Origin: Odontocerum albicorne
Lineage: Eukaryota; Arthropoda; Insecta; Trichoptera; Odontoceridae
DNA length: 64,000 bases
Assembly: GCA_949825065.1 (NCBI GenBank)
Contig: OX463854.1
Span: 19,778,103-19,842,102 of the forward strand
Reading direction: 5' to 3'
Shown: positions 32,442 to 44,355 of the stretch, piece after piece
Numbering within the stretch: the first letter of the stretch is position 1
How the letters are laid out: each line of letters starts with the position of its first letter
Position numbers and translations under genes: made by a program
Notes under the pieces: model-generated
The model's database searches: none
What the model saw: the letters and a program-made list of their open reading frames with translations, nothing else
Told to the model about the DNA's origin: nothing

Positions 32442-33535
32442 AGTTTTTCACTAAAAACCTTTCTGTCGACCGACCAAAATAATCGAATCCCATATATTAC
32501 TATACATATTAATTAACACACATACTCGTACTTGACGACAAGGCGTTCACGGCTAGATTCCTACCGGATTCATTTCAACTAAGTTGTATAATACGGCGCG
32601 GCGCGCGGCGTTCAGGAAATACGAATACTTGACATCAATTATTTAAGCTTCCTCGTTGTGTCTAGAAAAAATCTGTTTCAGACATTTGGTTTCATTAACA
32701 TTCTTTTGGGTGTATAGTTTATGCGTCCTTAAGTTTAAGATATTATACGTTAATAATAATAATAAAAGGACAATTTAGACAACACAGTTTAGAGAGCAGA
32801 TTCCTCAAGGGCACTCTAATTCGGAATTCTAGTTGAAAAATATGATAAAACATAAAACAAATTGAGTGTAAGCATAGAAAAGTGATGATTGCGGTAATTA
32901 GCTTAGGAACTTTCCCACGTAGACATATGTTTAGAAAAATATATTTGGTAATAAAACCACAGAAAACGTACCAAGGTACGACGTACTACAAATTAACCTT
33001 CGTAAATCTTCCGATGTGTGATAGTAACACTCATCCGCTTTAAGTGGAATGTAGTGTTTGTACGAGTATGTAGTGTTCATATTCATTCATAAAATTATAA
33101 AATTTGACAAGACTTCCCAACAAGAGTAGTCTTCAAGGGATCTCGAAAGCTGCACACGCCACCTACATATGTCGCTAAAACCCTGAGATATATAACACAA
33201 TATTATGTTAACTGAAATAACATCATGATTTCTAGTTTTTTTATGAATAATTTATTAATGAAACCACCAGATTTAGGTTATATATGACATTTTACAATAA
33301 CAAGAAATCTACTCAATTAAAATATTACTCAAGAAAACAACCTTTAACAAAAAATAAAAATGTATCTGTTCCTTACATATATCGCACCAATTATTTAAAT
33401 GTTGCATAACAAAATAAACACGTTGACATGACGAAAAATACACAAATAACTGTTTAGGACGGGTAAAACTTAGGATTTGGCAGGTGTTTTTATTTGAAAG
33501 TGACCTTTCGCAAATCAAATCAGTTTGCAATAAAG
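32442..33535. other. Intergenic, nothing clear
   Basis: AT-rich, with a short GC block near 32595 (CGGCGCGGCGCGCGGCG). TACTCGTA at 32523 and 33061. No coding frame supported. Confidence 0.4.
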
Positions 33536-33960
33536 CAAATAAGCTATTTGGGTTTGGAATTCGTACCAACAAACTACTCATAGATACCTACGTACTTAGA
33601 ATATTATATGTTTTAACTCTTTGGTCAGAAGTTATTTGGAATATTGCTCTATAATATGGGCGCCAGCAGGGATTATGCATTCACTCATGCTAGAAAGAGG
33701 TCAGAAAAGATTTTTCTGTAGTCTCTACATCAGAGAGTATGGATATTATCCTAGTGTCTTTTTACTGGGGATGCTTGGTTACAGATCATTAGAGAGAGGA
33801 AGATCTCTTCGACTGGGTGTCCACTTATTTTGTTTCCTCTGGGATAATCTTGTTTACCCAGTTTCCTGAACAGTTTTGGTTTATATGTTCCGGATAAATA
33901 CCTAAGATAATGCACCCATAAATTATTCAGCCCATAAGTCGAACCAACCTTACCTGCCTT
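33536..33960 (+). pseudogene. LINE RT C-terminal fragment
   Basis: Reads NKLFGFGIRTNKLLIDTYVL, then after a frameshift VRSYLEYCSIIWAPAG, LERGQKRFFCSL and YYPSVFLLGMLGYRSLERGR, the usual end of an insect Jockey/I-type LINE protein. Truncated on both sides. Confidence 0.75.
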
Positions 33961-34599
33961 TGGTAATGCCGGTTGTTAAATCAATCACTTCCCTGTAAAG
34001 TGAGTCAGTTATACTTATAAAGTTTATAAAGAGTTCAGTCCTCGATTTATTCACCAAGATATGAAAGATATTGATATCGGAATATTCATTCAATAAGATC
34101 ATTTCGTGTACGAGTGGTGATGCTCTTATCAGCTTAGTTTGTGAATAAGGCACAGAAATTATTCTTTATTTATAAATTAATTGATGCTCGTGGACTATCG
34201 AATCTAGGAGTAATTTATGCTGTTTAATACTCGTATTTCACTCAAAGAGCCTTCTTTCAACATAAAAGTATATTTAACATGAAACCATTGTTAATTTTAG
34301 ACGTTTAGATCTTTAAAGGGCGTAGATCATCAAACGCTTTAATCCTGAACACAAGTGTTTTGTTTATCAGTAGACTAGTATTTTTTGTTCAATAACGAAG
34401 TGATCTTAAATTACACTGTACCATTCTGCAAACTGACTGGAACAAACTTTTTAATTTTTTATTTAATGTTTTGGAACTGCGGTTGACTAATGGCAACTGA
34501 AACTACGAATAAGAGGAGACTACTGTACTACTACACACACTGGTAATCTTTGTGGTTTTCGGGTTCGATTTCCAATGGTATTTAAAAAAATGTATTCAA

Positions 34600-35100
34600 A
34601 ATGTTGTTTCCCTGTTGGGGTAGTACAAGAGTAGGGAGCGCCAAACTTTCATTTCTCGAAATACATATTTTGCTTCTTCCACATACATTCACCTTCTCAT
34701 ATTACTCCTTCGATTTTTCTGACTTCTTACGTTTTTTTCGTTCAAAATATTATTCCCTCGGTCCAACCATACTTTCTTTGATTTTCCTCTACTACACCTT
34801 CTATTCACATTAGTAATGTATATTTCTTTTCTTAGTCTTTCTCCATACATTCCTCAGAGTGCTCTTCTTCATCGTACTCAACACATCAGCACTTATGTGC
34901 ACAATCATGCCTAATACCTTCATACCGTGCCGTAGTCTGTCATACATTATTACAGCGTGTATTCTTCTCAATGCACGCATTTCTACAAAATTTATTCGGG
35001 TCTTTTCAATATCTTTTCACGTCCACGTTTCATTGCAATATATCAAAGTTAGTACAATACTAAAATATTTTTATGGACTTTCAATTTAGCAGATTTTGAT
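34600..35100 (-). pseudogene. LINE C-terminal fragment (family A)
   Basis: Minus strand gives NFVEMRALRRIHAVIMYDR-like readings, then KMKKSTLR and a lysine-rich end, with frame breaks. Same family as 46385-46690, 50395-50770, 53055-53650, 58160-58450 and 59680-60110. Confidence 0.6.
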
Positions 35101-35459
35101 ACTGTCCGCATTAAAAACTAATTTATCCGCATTAAAAACTAAAATAATTTCTCTGGAACAATACTTGCAAGCAAGATTTTTGCGAGTGTTGTCACTATGC
35201 TATTTCCAATACGTACCGACAACGTGAAAGTTGCGTGCCTACTCCAATGGTTTTAAAAATATCGAAGGCTCGATCAACGAAATTACGCTCTTTAGCATAT
35301 CCACATCATCAATTCGTATATCTTGAAGGTTTATAAGATTGAATAAATAAATCTATTCATGCAATGCAGAAGTTAAAAACTGTCCCTTACTTTTTTATCA
35401 AATATTTCCTTTTAATAATTACTTTGAAGATAAAATGCGAAACAGTTTTACGACTTCTG

Positions 35460-35577
35460 TTAGAGGATTGCTGTAATTCTGTTGGCTTTTATAGCACTTC
35501 ACGGTTCATGCGAGCATGTGGTGTAGAAGGGTTTCTTCTCGCTGCTAAAGTCTGGAGAGGTTTGTTTTGGGATGGTT
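35460..35577 (-). repeat. 118-bp fragment of the Jockey-type LINE
   Basis: Close to 6717-6835 (TTCTGTGATTTTGTTGGC versus TGCTGTAATTCTGTTGGC and so on), part of ORF2 near its C-terminus. Confidence 0.8.
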
Positions 35578-35853
35578 AGAACAAGTTCTGTATTCCCAAA
35601 GAACGTAATGAAATCATCATTGCTCATTAGCTAGAAACATTAAAATTTGCGTTATTCAACATTTAAATAAATAAATTTTAAGCACACAAAATGTCTAATT
35701 AGTAAAAAAGACACCCATATGTTTAAAATGGCCATATTCGACACAAAAGGAATATCCATTTAGACGAAGTATATATTTTGCAATTTTCTTACAAAACGTC
35801 TAAGAATTGGTAGAATTTTACCGGTTTCGGCAATTTCTGTGAAGACTCTATAG
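35577..35853. repeat. Dispersed repeat, copy 1
   Basis: Matches 38718-38985: shared AGAACAAGTTCT, GACACAAAAGGAATATCC, TTAGACGAAGT and TTCTGTGAAGAC. The copy is cut by the hAT end at 35854. Confidence 0.75.
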
Positions 35854-36610
35854 CAGTGGTCGCCAAACTCAATAAGGATGTGAGCTACTTTCGAAAATTG
35901 AAATTGTCTGATGAGCTACTTATACTCGTACATATTCCTTCTTTATCATTTTTTATCATCGTCCTTTATCGTACCATACACAATTTTATTATATTACTTC
36001 AAATAAATTAGGACATCGGACTTCCAATAAAACATGAAATGTGTACTTTAATTATTTATTTACAAAAAAATAATAATTGAAAAATATCTTGAAATAAGTG
36101 AGTAAAAGTAAAAATAATTAGGGAAAAGAATTAGTGGCATTCACTTTCCTCCACATTTTTTTCAATTCTCGGTGAGTACCTTGTCACTCCCATCCGAATA
36201 CAATAATCAAGATGTACATCTGTGAGTCTGTTTCTGTATTTACTTTTAACCATCTTCATAGTGGAAAACATTGATTCACATAAGTAAGTAGAACAAAACA
36301 ATGCCTTCATTTTGAGCGCAATTCGAACTAAAATTGGATACTTTTCTGTTTGGACGAAATGCCATATAGATTCTATAGTTGAGGAAATACTCTTAAGCGA
36401 CAAATCATATTGAAATTCTATCAATTCCATTTCTGATGAAGGGTCATCTTCTTAAAAAATTTCGACAACACCGCTGGATAGTTTTTCAATGTCAAAATTT
36501 ATAAAAGGAGCTGAAACAAATGGTCCAAGCAGCTCAACTTTTTGAAAGTCACTAAACCGTAGACTGTTTTCACAAGCTTGAAAGAATCTGGACATGATTT
36601 TCTCCTTTGT
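35854..36610 (-). pseudogene. hAT element remnant with C-terminal dimerisation domain
   Basis: The 3' terminus starts CAGTGGTCGCCAAACTC at 35854, a hAT-like inverted-repeat end. The minus-strand coding piece 36128-36595 reads FFQACENSLRFSDFQKVELL, LSSGVVEIF, one TAA, SSEMELIEFQYDLSLKS, ALKMKALFCSTYLCESMFS and MVKSKYRNRLTDVHLDYCIR, the dimerisation domain of GTF2IRD2/ZBED-like hAT transposases. The 5' half and the other terminus are missing. It inserted into the dispersed repeat at 35577-35853. Confidence 0.82.
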
Positions 36611-36624
36611 AGATAGATTTATTT

Positions 36625-37358
36625 ATTATTCATGAAGATCCCCTTCAAACCACCGTAGAATTGGCTGAGCAGATGAATTGTAGTTAAATGACTGTATACC
36701 GCCATCTTAAATTAATGGAAAAAGTCCAGAAATTCGGCGCTTGGGTTCCACATGTTTTGAGTGAAAACAACAAAAATCAACGTTTGACAATTTCTGCCGG
36801 TTTGCTCGCGCGTCATCGAGCTACGCATGGCCACAAGCAAAGGTTCCTTTACCGCATCATTACTGGTGATAAACAATGGTTTGAAAATGGTGATAAAAAA
36901 AATGATGATGAAAAATGTTTGAAGGGGATCTTCATGAATAATATGGTTTAAGCGGTCCTCATTGTAGTTCACTGGTCGTCCGGAACGCTCCATGTCTTTC
37001 AGGTCGAAATTACCGTCTTTGAAACGCAAAAACCATTGACGAGCTGTCCTTTAATTCATAGCATATTCAGCGTACACTTCGCAAATATCGCGAGCGGCTT
37101 GGGCAGCTTTATTCCCTCGATTGAACGCGAACAGAAGGAGGTATCGAAAATGCTCACTTTCGTCTACATGACATTCCATTTTGAAGACTTGTAATAAAAT
37201 AAAATAAAATATGTAACGTAAAAAAAAGCAAACACAATATCTTGTAGATAATAAAATTTTCTTTCGAAAGACGTATAACCTTTACCATTTTGTTTTGCTT
37301 TTGGTGCTAATTTTTAAATTTGAAAAAAAAAATGGACTCAACTTATGTTAACACCTAA
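36625..37358 (-). pseudogene. Rearranged mariner element
   Basis: The outer end at 37358 begins TTAGGTGTTAACATAAGTTG on the minus strand, as in the mariner at 48242-48792. The minus strand then gives the transposase N-terminus (ARDICEVYAEYAMN ... RFKDGNFDLKDMERSGRPV ... HEDPLQT). At about 36945 the reading flips: the next domain, with VYRHLKLMEKVQKFGAWVPH and FLYRIITGDKQWFE, is on the plus strand at 36628-36905. An inverted pair of about 27 bp (36624-36652 and 36917-36945) marks the flip. The C-terminal half and the other inverted repeat are absent. Confidence 0.82.
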
Positions 37359-37365
37359 TGCATAA

Positions 37366-37640
37366 ACGATTGCTAACTGTGATTTGCTTACTCCAGTGCT
37401 TTTAACCCGAAGGCTCGATCACTGGGACCGAAAACAATGTTGTCTCCCGGCAATGCTTTGCCACATGTCCGCATTATAAATTCTGATAGGTATGATATTA
37501 TATATTTGAGGGGTATTATACGAATGTAAAAAATATATAACTGTATAAATATTTTATGTATTAATTGTTCCAACTACGCAATTTCTTTTTATCTCATGAC
37601 GCAGTATGCTAACGATGACTCCCTCTACCCCCAGGATTCT
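37366..37640 (-). repeat. Dispersed repeat with core GATCGAGCCTTCGG, copy 1
   Basis: Matches 39546-39785 over its length (GATTGCTAACTGTGATTT, AAGGCTCGATCACTG, TGACGCAGTATGC, CGATGACTCCCT). The complement matches 10360-10430 and 46902-47045. Confidence 0.8.
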
Positions 37641-37902
37641 TGGCGACACTTGGCGACAAAACATATTAATTTAAAGCGTATTCTTGAGAAGATTCTTCAA
37701 GGAAAATAAAATTAATTATAGAAATACCACGAGAAGTTTTTAGTGAAACAATAGATCATAGAATTGAACCCTTAATCTCGTAGATAATACATTTATTTTT
37801 GGTAAACTCCGACTCCGAATTGAGAACAAACTAGAAAACATTGCAATCGAAAGTGTAGTCTAGATTTAGTTAAGTTATGTGTAACATACTCGTATATCCT
37901 TA

Positions 37903-38073
37903 GGCCCCCGTTACACGCTCAATCTGGATCGCAATCCGCGATCCAAATCGACGATCACGGATTGCGATCCGATTGATCAATCCATCAATCCGCTCATTAC
38001 ACGGTCAATCTTGACCGCGATCATTGATCGGCGATCACGGATTGCGATCCAGATTGACCGTGTAACGGGCGCC
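37903..38073. mobile_element. 171-bp PIF/Harbinger-type MITE
   Basis: GC-rich island with inverted ends of about 38 bp starting GGC(C/G)CCCGTTACACG and GATCGCAATCCG, flanked on both sides by TTA (37900-37902, 38074-38076), the 3-bp duplication of that superfamily. It is full of internal GATC-rich inverted pieces and has no coding capacity. Confidence 0.85.
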
Positions 38074-38077
38074 TTAG

Positions 38078-38290
38078 ACAAGCATTCGAGATTTGTGTTA
38101 TGTCGAATGCATATAGGGCATTCTTTCACAAAGGAACATTTGACAAAGATCAAAGTTTTACATTCTACGAGTATGGGTGTGAATGTGGTATCAGCGAGGA
38201 AATATTGGATTATACTTTAATTGAATGTCTACTTAATACTTACCGACCTATTACGAGTATGAAGATGTACTTTAGCCGGATAAACCCATG
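38078..38290 (+). pseudogene. LINE C-terminal zinc-motif fragment
   Basis: Reads RFVLCRMHIGHSFTKEHL then, one frame over, CECGISEEILDYTLIEC, the C-x-C-x(n)-C end of Jockey/R1-like LINE proteins. TACGAGTA octamers at 38166 and 38252. Confidence 0.7.
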
Positions 38291-38369
38291 ACAATCAATT
38301 ATCGAACGCTCATCAAAAATATTTCAACCTCCATTGTTACGGAGTGTTTAAGGTAATGATGAAATAAAT

Positions 38370-38700
38370 ACATATTTAAAAAAATTTTATAAAGTAATAT
38401 ACAATATAATACAAACATTAGCCAAGGGTTACACAAATTTATATTTTTAGAAATAATCTAATTTATATATTATAACTAAGATATGAATTAACTTAAGTAA
38501 TTTTAATTTCCTACATGTAATTTTTATTTTAATAATCTTAACTTCTTATAAATAGTCAACAACTACATATTAACTTATAAGTAGAAAACAATTGTTACTA
38601 TTAAATATTTTAATACTAATTATTTATCAGGTACAAAATTACAATTCTTATTTGATGAACGAAGTATTACTTATTTCAAATTTTGATAGCGAGAGCTTAC
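38370..38700 (-). repeat. 3' UTR fragment of the Jockey-type LINE
   Basis: Resembles 6297-6560 in order and spacing (AATATACAATATAATACAAA..., TTTCCTACAT, ACTTATAA). It begins with an A/T-rich tail. A very short 5'-truncated copy is likely. Confidence 0.6.
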
Positions 38701-38717
38701 TGCGTTTGTGCTTCTAG

Positions 38718-38985
38718 AACAAGTTCTATATTATATTCCCAATGAACAAGATGAAATCAACTTTGCTCATTGGTTAGAAACATCAAAATTTGGGGTGAAT
38801 TAACATTAAAAAAAATTAAGAATACAAAATGTATAAGTAATAAAAAAATCTCGTCTCTATGTTTAAAAATGACCACACTCGACACAAAAGGAATATCCAT
38901 TTAGACGAAGTGTATATTTTGCAATTTCCTTATTTAAGAATTAGGAGAATTTTACCAGCTTCGACCATTTCTGTGAAGACAATAG
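38718..38985. repeat. Dispersed repeat, copy 2
   Basis: Partner of 35577-35853. Here the sequence continues uninterrupted past GTGAAGACAATAG, which gives the empty site for the hAT end at 35854. Confidence 0.75.
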
Positions 38986-39545
38986 TTTATTTATTTTCTT
39001 TGATGGTGAAAAGGATTTATCTTTAATTTAACGAGTTTCAAATAAGTATACGTTTCTCGAAGTTAAAGCCACGTTTATAGCTCAAATGATTTTTATACAG
39101 TCGACACACTGAATCTTTCAGCACAGCACATTGTTACGGGCGACACTTTTTATGTTTGTTGATATTTATATAGTTTTAATCCATAAATTCTTAAATATTT
39201 TAAGTATATTTTAACTATATTTAATATGCTTAAAAATAATGAATGAAGTACCTCTCTAAAATGTTTCAATGGAGCAAAACCGTGTAGATATTTTTTTCGC
39301 AATTTGGATGAATCGCTTTTACTTAAAAAAGATTTTTTCTATGAAAAAATAACCTATTATACTCAAGCCTAACCTAACCGGAAATTTAAATATTTTTATC
39401 ATACTGCATAATTTTGAATGCATAATCTCCAAATCCTAGTTGATAAGGAACTGGTCTTCCTATCAAAAGTTTCGAGCTCAATTTTCGATGGTACCAAAAA
39501 TAATATTAAAAAAGGCTCCCCCTGTGGTTCAAGATTTTGTACACA

Positions 39546-39785
39546 TATGATTGCTAACTGTGATTTACTTTCCAACTCCAGTAGTCTTTAACTCGAAGGC
39601 TCGATCACTGTGGCCGAAAACAAGTTATTTCATGTCAGCATTATGGATTCGGATGTGTACCATACGAATGGAAAAAAATATATAACTGTATAAGTTTTTT
39701 ATATACGAATTGTTCCAGCTACGCAATTTCTATCTACCTCGTGACGCAGTATGCCAGCGATGACTCCCTTTACCCCCAGGATCCT
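39546..39785 (-). repeat. Dispersed repeat with core GATCGAGCCTTCGG, copy 2
   Basis: Partner of 37366-37640, similar length, about 85 percent identical by eye. Confidence 0.8.
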
Positions 39786-40275
39786 AAAGTTAGGGCTGTT
39801 GTTTTGATGCTGAAGTGTTCCTCATTATGAAAAAAGCTGTGGTAAGTAATACTATAGATTTGTGTGTAGTTTTTTAATGCAAAAATGAAAACAAATTTTA
39901 GTTTAAAGGGTACGTCCCACCGAAACCATCAAGAGTAGAACATACTATTTTATTATAAGTATTCCACTAAACTAACTACGTGCAGTCGAATCAAAAGCTT
40001 CATACATCGGGACTGCATCGAGTATTATATGTTATGTTACAATACGTTAATCGTCATGCCGGACTTGTTTGTATTGATCTTGGCCTCAGTGAGACACCAA
40101 CTGAAATCCATGTATCTTACATTGATTTATATGTTATATTTCAAGAAAATAAAAATTTTCAAAAATAATATGCGTGTTACTTATGCGTGTTACTTATGCG
40201 TGTTACTTATCCCTTTTTCTAAATTCTTCCCATCCCTTTCCACGTCATTTTTTTCTCTTTTAGTTTTTTAAACTA

Positions 40276-40530
40276 TTGGAAATAAATCATGCATGTATGT
40301 TATATACCATCACGCCATGCCCTTTTTGGGATACGCTGAGAGAACAGATTTCAACACATTTCAATCCATGCACACAGGTCTCAACTCGTACCTATTTATA
40401 CATATCGTCGTACGTGCTCTCCTGTTTCTCATACTTCTTATCTGCTTCTAAGCCAATTCTGCAACTATCGCCTTCCACTCTTTCCATATGTCAGACATTT
40501 ACTGATGCGACCATAAAAGTACTCTTTTAC
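40276..40530 (-). repeat. LINE 3' end fragment (family A)
   Basis: Shares CATCACGCCAT and the following pyrimidine-rich layout with 58160-58450. Too decayed for a protein reading. Confidence 0.45.
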
Positions 40531-40687
40531 TAATGCGACCCATAAAACGTATTTTTGGGTTCATTTAAAATATCGAATAAACGTATGTATACGTAACCCT
40601 GTTTGTGCAAGTATATCAAACTAGTCAAATGTGTATTTTGTGGTTATATTTTGTGTTTAACAAAAACTACTTCAATGATCATTCAAA

Positions 40688-41100
40688 GTGACGTCATTAT
40701 ATATAAAAAAAAATAAAGCAAATTCAATGTGGATACGTTTCTATATGCTCAAACAGGCTAGGCGGTCTATTTTTTTTATACCCACTCCATCAGAATTGTG
40801 GGCAAAAAACTCGTGGATTTTGCACCACGATAATGTACTGGCTCACACTTCACCATTAGTTCCTGTATTTTTGGCCTAAACCAACACCGCCGTGGTGCCG
40901 TAGTTCCCACCACCTTATTCACCAGATATGCCCCATGCGACTTTTACCTGTTCCCGAAGATTAAGAGGACATTGTAATGAGAGCGTTTTGGGACTGAGGA
41001 GATAAAGGCAAAATCGTTGGGTGAACTATCCCAATGAGTAAGTTCCATAAATGTATTGCGGATTAGAAACATGTTGGTAGAAGTGTATTTTATCCTAAGG
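40688..41100 (+). pseudogene. mariner-type transposase C-terminal remnant
   Basis: Reads ELWAKNSWILHHDNV, then AHTSPLVPVFLA, then in shifted frames a degraded PPYSPDMAPCDFYLFPKIK-like stretch near 40910-40965 and FHKCI-like near 41040. The order is that of mariner (SETMAR-type) transposases around the second catalytic Asp. Multiple frame breaks. Confidence 0.7.
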
Positions 41101-42165
41101 AGAAAAAAAATATTTTACTGATTAAATTAACCTGTACACCGCGTTAAAAATCAAATTCCACGAATCCTGTGCGCGGCACAATTTCGGCGTTTTTTAATTT
41201 CTAATTTTAAACGCGTATTTTGTTTAGAACCACTGATATTTGATTACACCACCAAGTAAACATGACATTCAAGTAATTTTCTGATAATAAATAATAGTCA
41301 TTACTCTTAAGGAGACTCATTAAATAAAGGAGATAAACTAAACATTACGTAAAATACGCAAAGGAATGCTACAGATCAGATCACAGGCGTTTGTGCTTCC
41401 CGGGAGGAACACGTTAATGCTTTTGATAAAAATGAAAATTCTCGTAGTTTTTTTTATCAAGTCTCGTATAATCATAATCTTGACGATGGTATATTTTATA
41501 ATGAATTTTGAAAAAAAAAATATTTCTTCAAATTTGAAGAATATACGAAGTCTAATTTCTTTTGAAATTGTATCTAATGCTCTAAATCATTAATAAAACC
41601 CATTTAAATTGAAATATTAAAAATAAAAAAATGTCGAGTGCCCATTAGATTGGGCACTTACCCGCATATGCATACACATATGTTATATTAGGGGTAACCA
41701 AGACGACGCGACGATCGCGGGGCCATGCCTAACATAGTCACCCGCCGATCATTTTGATGAAAATAAGTATGTGCTCGTACATGTTTCAATTAATCACATA
41801 ATAAATCAGGTTCATTATTAACACTTTGTCGTCGCAAAATGTAATACTTGTGTTACGTACGTATCACAATATATCGCGGTAAAGAACGGGAGACGGAAAA
41901 TTACGTTTTGAAAATGTCATCCTAAATGACGAGAGACGTCATTTTACGAGCGTCTTAAAGAGTGTATTGTGCTGTCTATTAGTTAAGGTCTGTATTAAGT
42001 CCCAAACCACAAAACAGGACCTTCGTTGTCGACTTTTTTTTATTAAGCAGTCCTTTATTCGCGCATTTGGAAAATTATGGTTCACAATCATACGCAAGAA
42101 ATTAATTTAAATGTAATTTTTATTAGCTATGTTTTGTTAATATAGTCAAATATACCTTAGTTATT
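41101..42165. other. Intergenic, nothing clear
   Basis: AT-rich with a GC block near 41702-41755. No coding frame or element end supported. Confidence 0.35.
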
Positions 42166-42633
42166 TACTTGCCACCTCAATAAGTCACTTGAAGAATCAT
42201 TAAAAAAAACTAGAATATAGCAGTACCATGATGAATGGAAAAGATTTATTTTAATCATTTGTCTTTTAAACGCAGCACTTGCCAATGTTGAAAAACATTT
42301 TTGAACAGTATGTAAAAAATTTTGAAAATGTAAAGTATATTCACTATTCTATGTAACACTTAAGAAATAAGTGTTATGTATAAAATTGAGACTTTAATGG
42401 TTTCACTTTTAATTTTCATAACTCAGTGCCTGGTGGATACCCATTTTCCTATTTTTTACATACCGTTCAAAAAGCTTTTTCATCATTGGCAAGTGCTGCG
42501 TTTAAAAGACAAATGATGCAAATAAATTTATCATTCTTCATTATGAAAATAAATCCTTTCCATTCATTATGGTACTTACTGCTATATTTTCGTTTTTTAT
42601 TTTTGTTCAAGTGACTCATTGAGGATGCAAGTA
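42166..42633. mobile_element. Long-TIR foldback/MITE, about 468 bp
   Basis: Arms of roughly 150 bp: left from TTACTTGCCACCTCAATAAG, right the complement of TTACTTGCATCCTCAATGAG. Both contain ATAGCAGTA, ATGAATGGAAA and the exact phrase ATTTGTCTTTTAAACGCAG. No coding frame. Superfamily undecided. Confidence 0.82.
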
Positions 42634-43084
42634 ATAATTCAAACATCCTTGTGATCCTCTATAAAAACTGACTAAATATTTTTTTTATAAATTTTAATTT
42701 ATCATTAACTACTTGACATTTTTACCCGAGCGGGACTCGGGCACGAAGTTTCTTTTTATACTGACGAGCCCGAGCCTCGTTCGGGCAAATCTTCTTTCAA
42801 CTTATTGAGAGTGTTTCTCCCGAGCGTCGTTTGAGCAGATCTTGTTTTCTCAGAATGGAATATATTTTCGTATAGAATTTATTATTTCACAGTTCGTCAT
42901 TGTGTTACGTCGCGTGTTAAAAATCCGACTGTTAAGTGGTTAAAGGAACGGATAAAAAGCGATTTATTGTAGTAGATTTACATTTAGGGTAGCAAAAAAC
43001 TAAAGTGATTATTTTTTACAAAGGTATTATATATTATTTATGATACATATACAGGATGGCTCATAAATCGCGATGCTCCTTTTC
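42634..43084. other. Intergenic with GC-rich inverted segment
   Basis: 42728-42790 holds CCCGAGCGGGACTCGGGC and GCCCGAGCCTCGTTCGGGC, locally self-complementary. Not assigned. Confidence 0.35.
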
Positions 43085-43480
43085 AATGCATCGTTGTGGA
43101 TCTTATAGTTTCGATTCTTACACCAACTGAATTTTAAACAAAAAGAGGTGCTAATGGCTTCTTAAAACTCGTTGCAGTGTTGTTTGTGACATTTTGAACT
43201 GAGCTGAACGTTGTCTGCTTGAAGTTATTTGATCATCATCAACACTGTCATGTACGATTTTTCGGCACATAGCAAATCAACTACAGATTCCTGCAGTCAA
43301 AAACGTGCAATTAACCTCATATTCGTCGATTTTGCCAGATAATCTTCATCACTAAAACTATCTCGATGTGTGCGTGTTGTGTTCGAATAATTGACTCGTG
43401 ATTTGCGAAATAAAATTTGAACAATTTTGGTTCGTTTCTCTGTTGTTTGATTCTTGACACAATAACATAAATCTTAAAGA
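43085..43480 (-). pseudogene. IS630/Tc1-mariner-type transposase N-terminal remnant
   Basis: Minus strand reads EKRTKIVQILFRKSR, NMRLIARF, LQESVVDLL and, after a frameshift, VDDDQITSSRQRSAQFKMSQ then TTLQRVLRS, the helix-turn-helix region of insect transposases with this layout. Stops interrupt it and no catalytic domain follows. Confidence 0.72.
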
Positions 43481-43829
43481 TGACTTTTTGAAATATTAAA
43501 AAAAATAACTAAAAAATATGAATATCTGAAACTGGTGCGCGACTGATGGGCTATCCTATATACATGGATTTGTAAAGACTTTCAAATTCAAATAATCACA
43601 GCTTGATAAAATGTACTAATACTCGCAACAATTTCAGTAAATGTGTCGGTAAAATTGTGTGGGCGAACGTCGTAGGCCTTGAAAAGCGGTCGGCGTCGCG
43701 TCTGGAACATTACGTGGCGATTTATTTTTCATGGATAAACGCGATCTTCGTCGCCTGGTTGACAAGAGTGGCCTCGCGATCTTCGTCGCCTGGTTCCAGT
43801 GCGGTTTTCATTTAAAGCTTGTTTAGTAG

Positions 43830-43862
43830 TAAGAGATTGGCACCTGGCAATACATTTTAATA
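43830..43862 (+). repeat. SINE 3' tail
   Basis: AGATTGGCACCTGGCAATAC, the same tail as the SINE that follows at 43874. Confidence 0.55.
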
Positions 43863-43873
43863 CAGTACAATGC

Positions 43874-44080
43874 ATCTCTCCGTGCCCTAGTTGGGGGGAA
43901 CGTTTGTATTCTAGCCCGAGGGTTGCGGGTTAGGTTGACGTTGGTACCCAATTTTTTTGTAAAGAACTGCAGTCTGGTCTTTACATAAGTAAAACTATAA
44001 AGTTTGTCGTTTGTTTGACACCTTTAAGGCTAGTTAGAAGGGATTGGCTCTTGGCAATACACTGGCCAGGGTGTATTGTA
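43874..44080 (+). mobile_element. tRNA-derived SINE
   Basis: Head CTCTCCGTGCCCTAGTTGG (A-box like) and GAGGGTTGCGGGTTAGG (B-box region), then CTGCAGTCTGGTCTTTAC, and the tail GGCTAGTTAGAAGGGATTGG with CTTGGCAATACACTGGCC, ending in TGTATTGTA. Confidence 0.75.
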
Positions 44081-44355
44081 TACAACGAAAATGTACAATA
44101 ATATAGTTCAATCAATGATACACGAGAAAGACTTCTCGATTAACTTAAAATAAGCGAAAGGCCTGTTTTGCTCTGTTACCCGACGAATAAAACACAGTAA
44201 GTCTATATTTTAATCGGGTTATTTACTGGATCTCTAAGTTATAAATTATAGGTAAATTAGTGTATTGTTTTAGAAATTCAATTAAATTAGATGCTTAAAT
44301 TCGTCTTCATAATTTCAAAATATTATCTCAGTTGGTGTATGTTTCATAAAACGTT

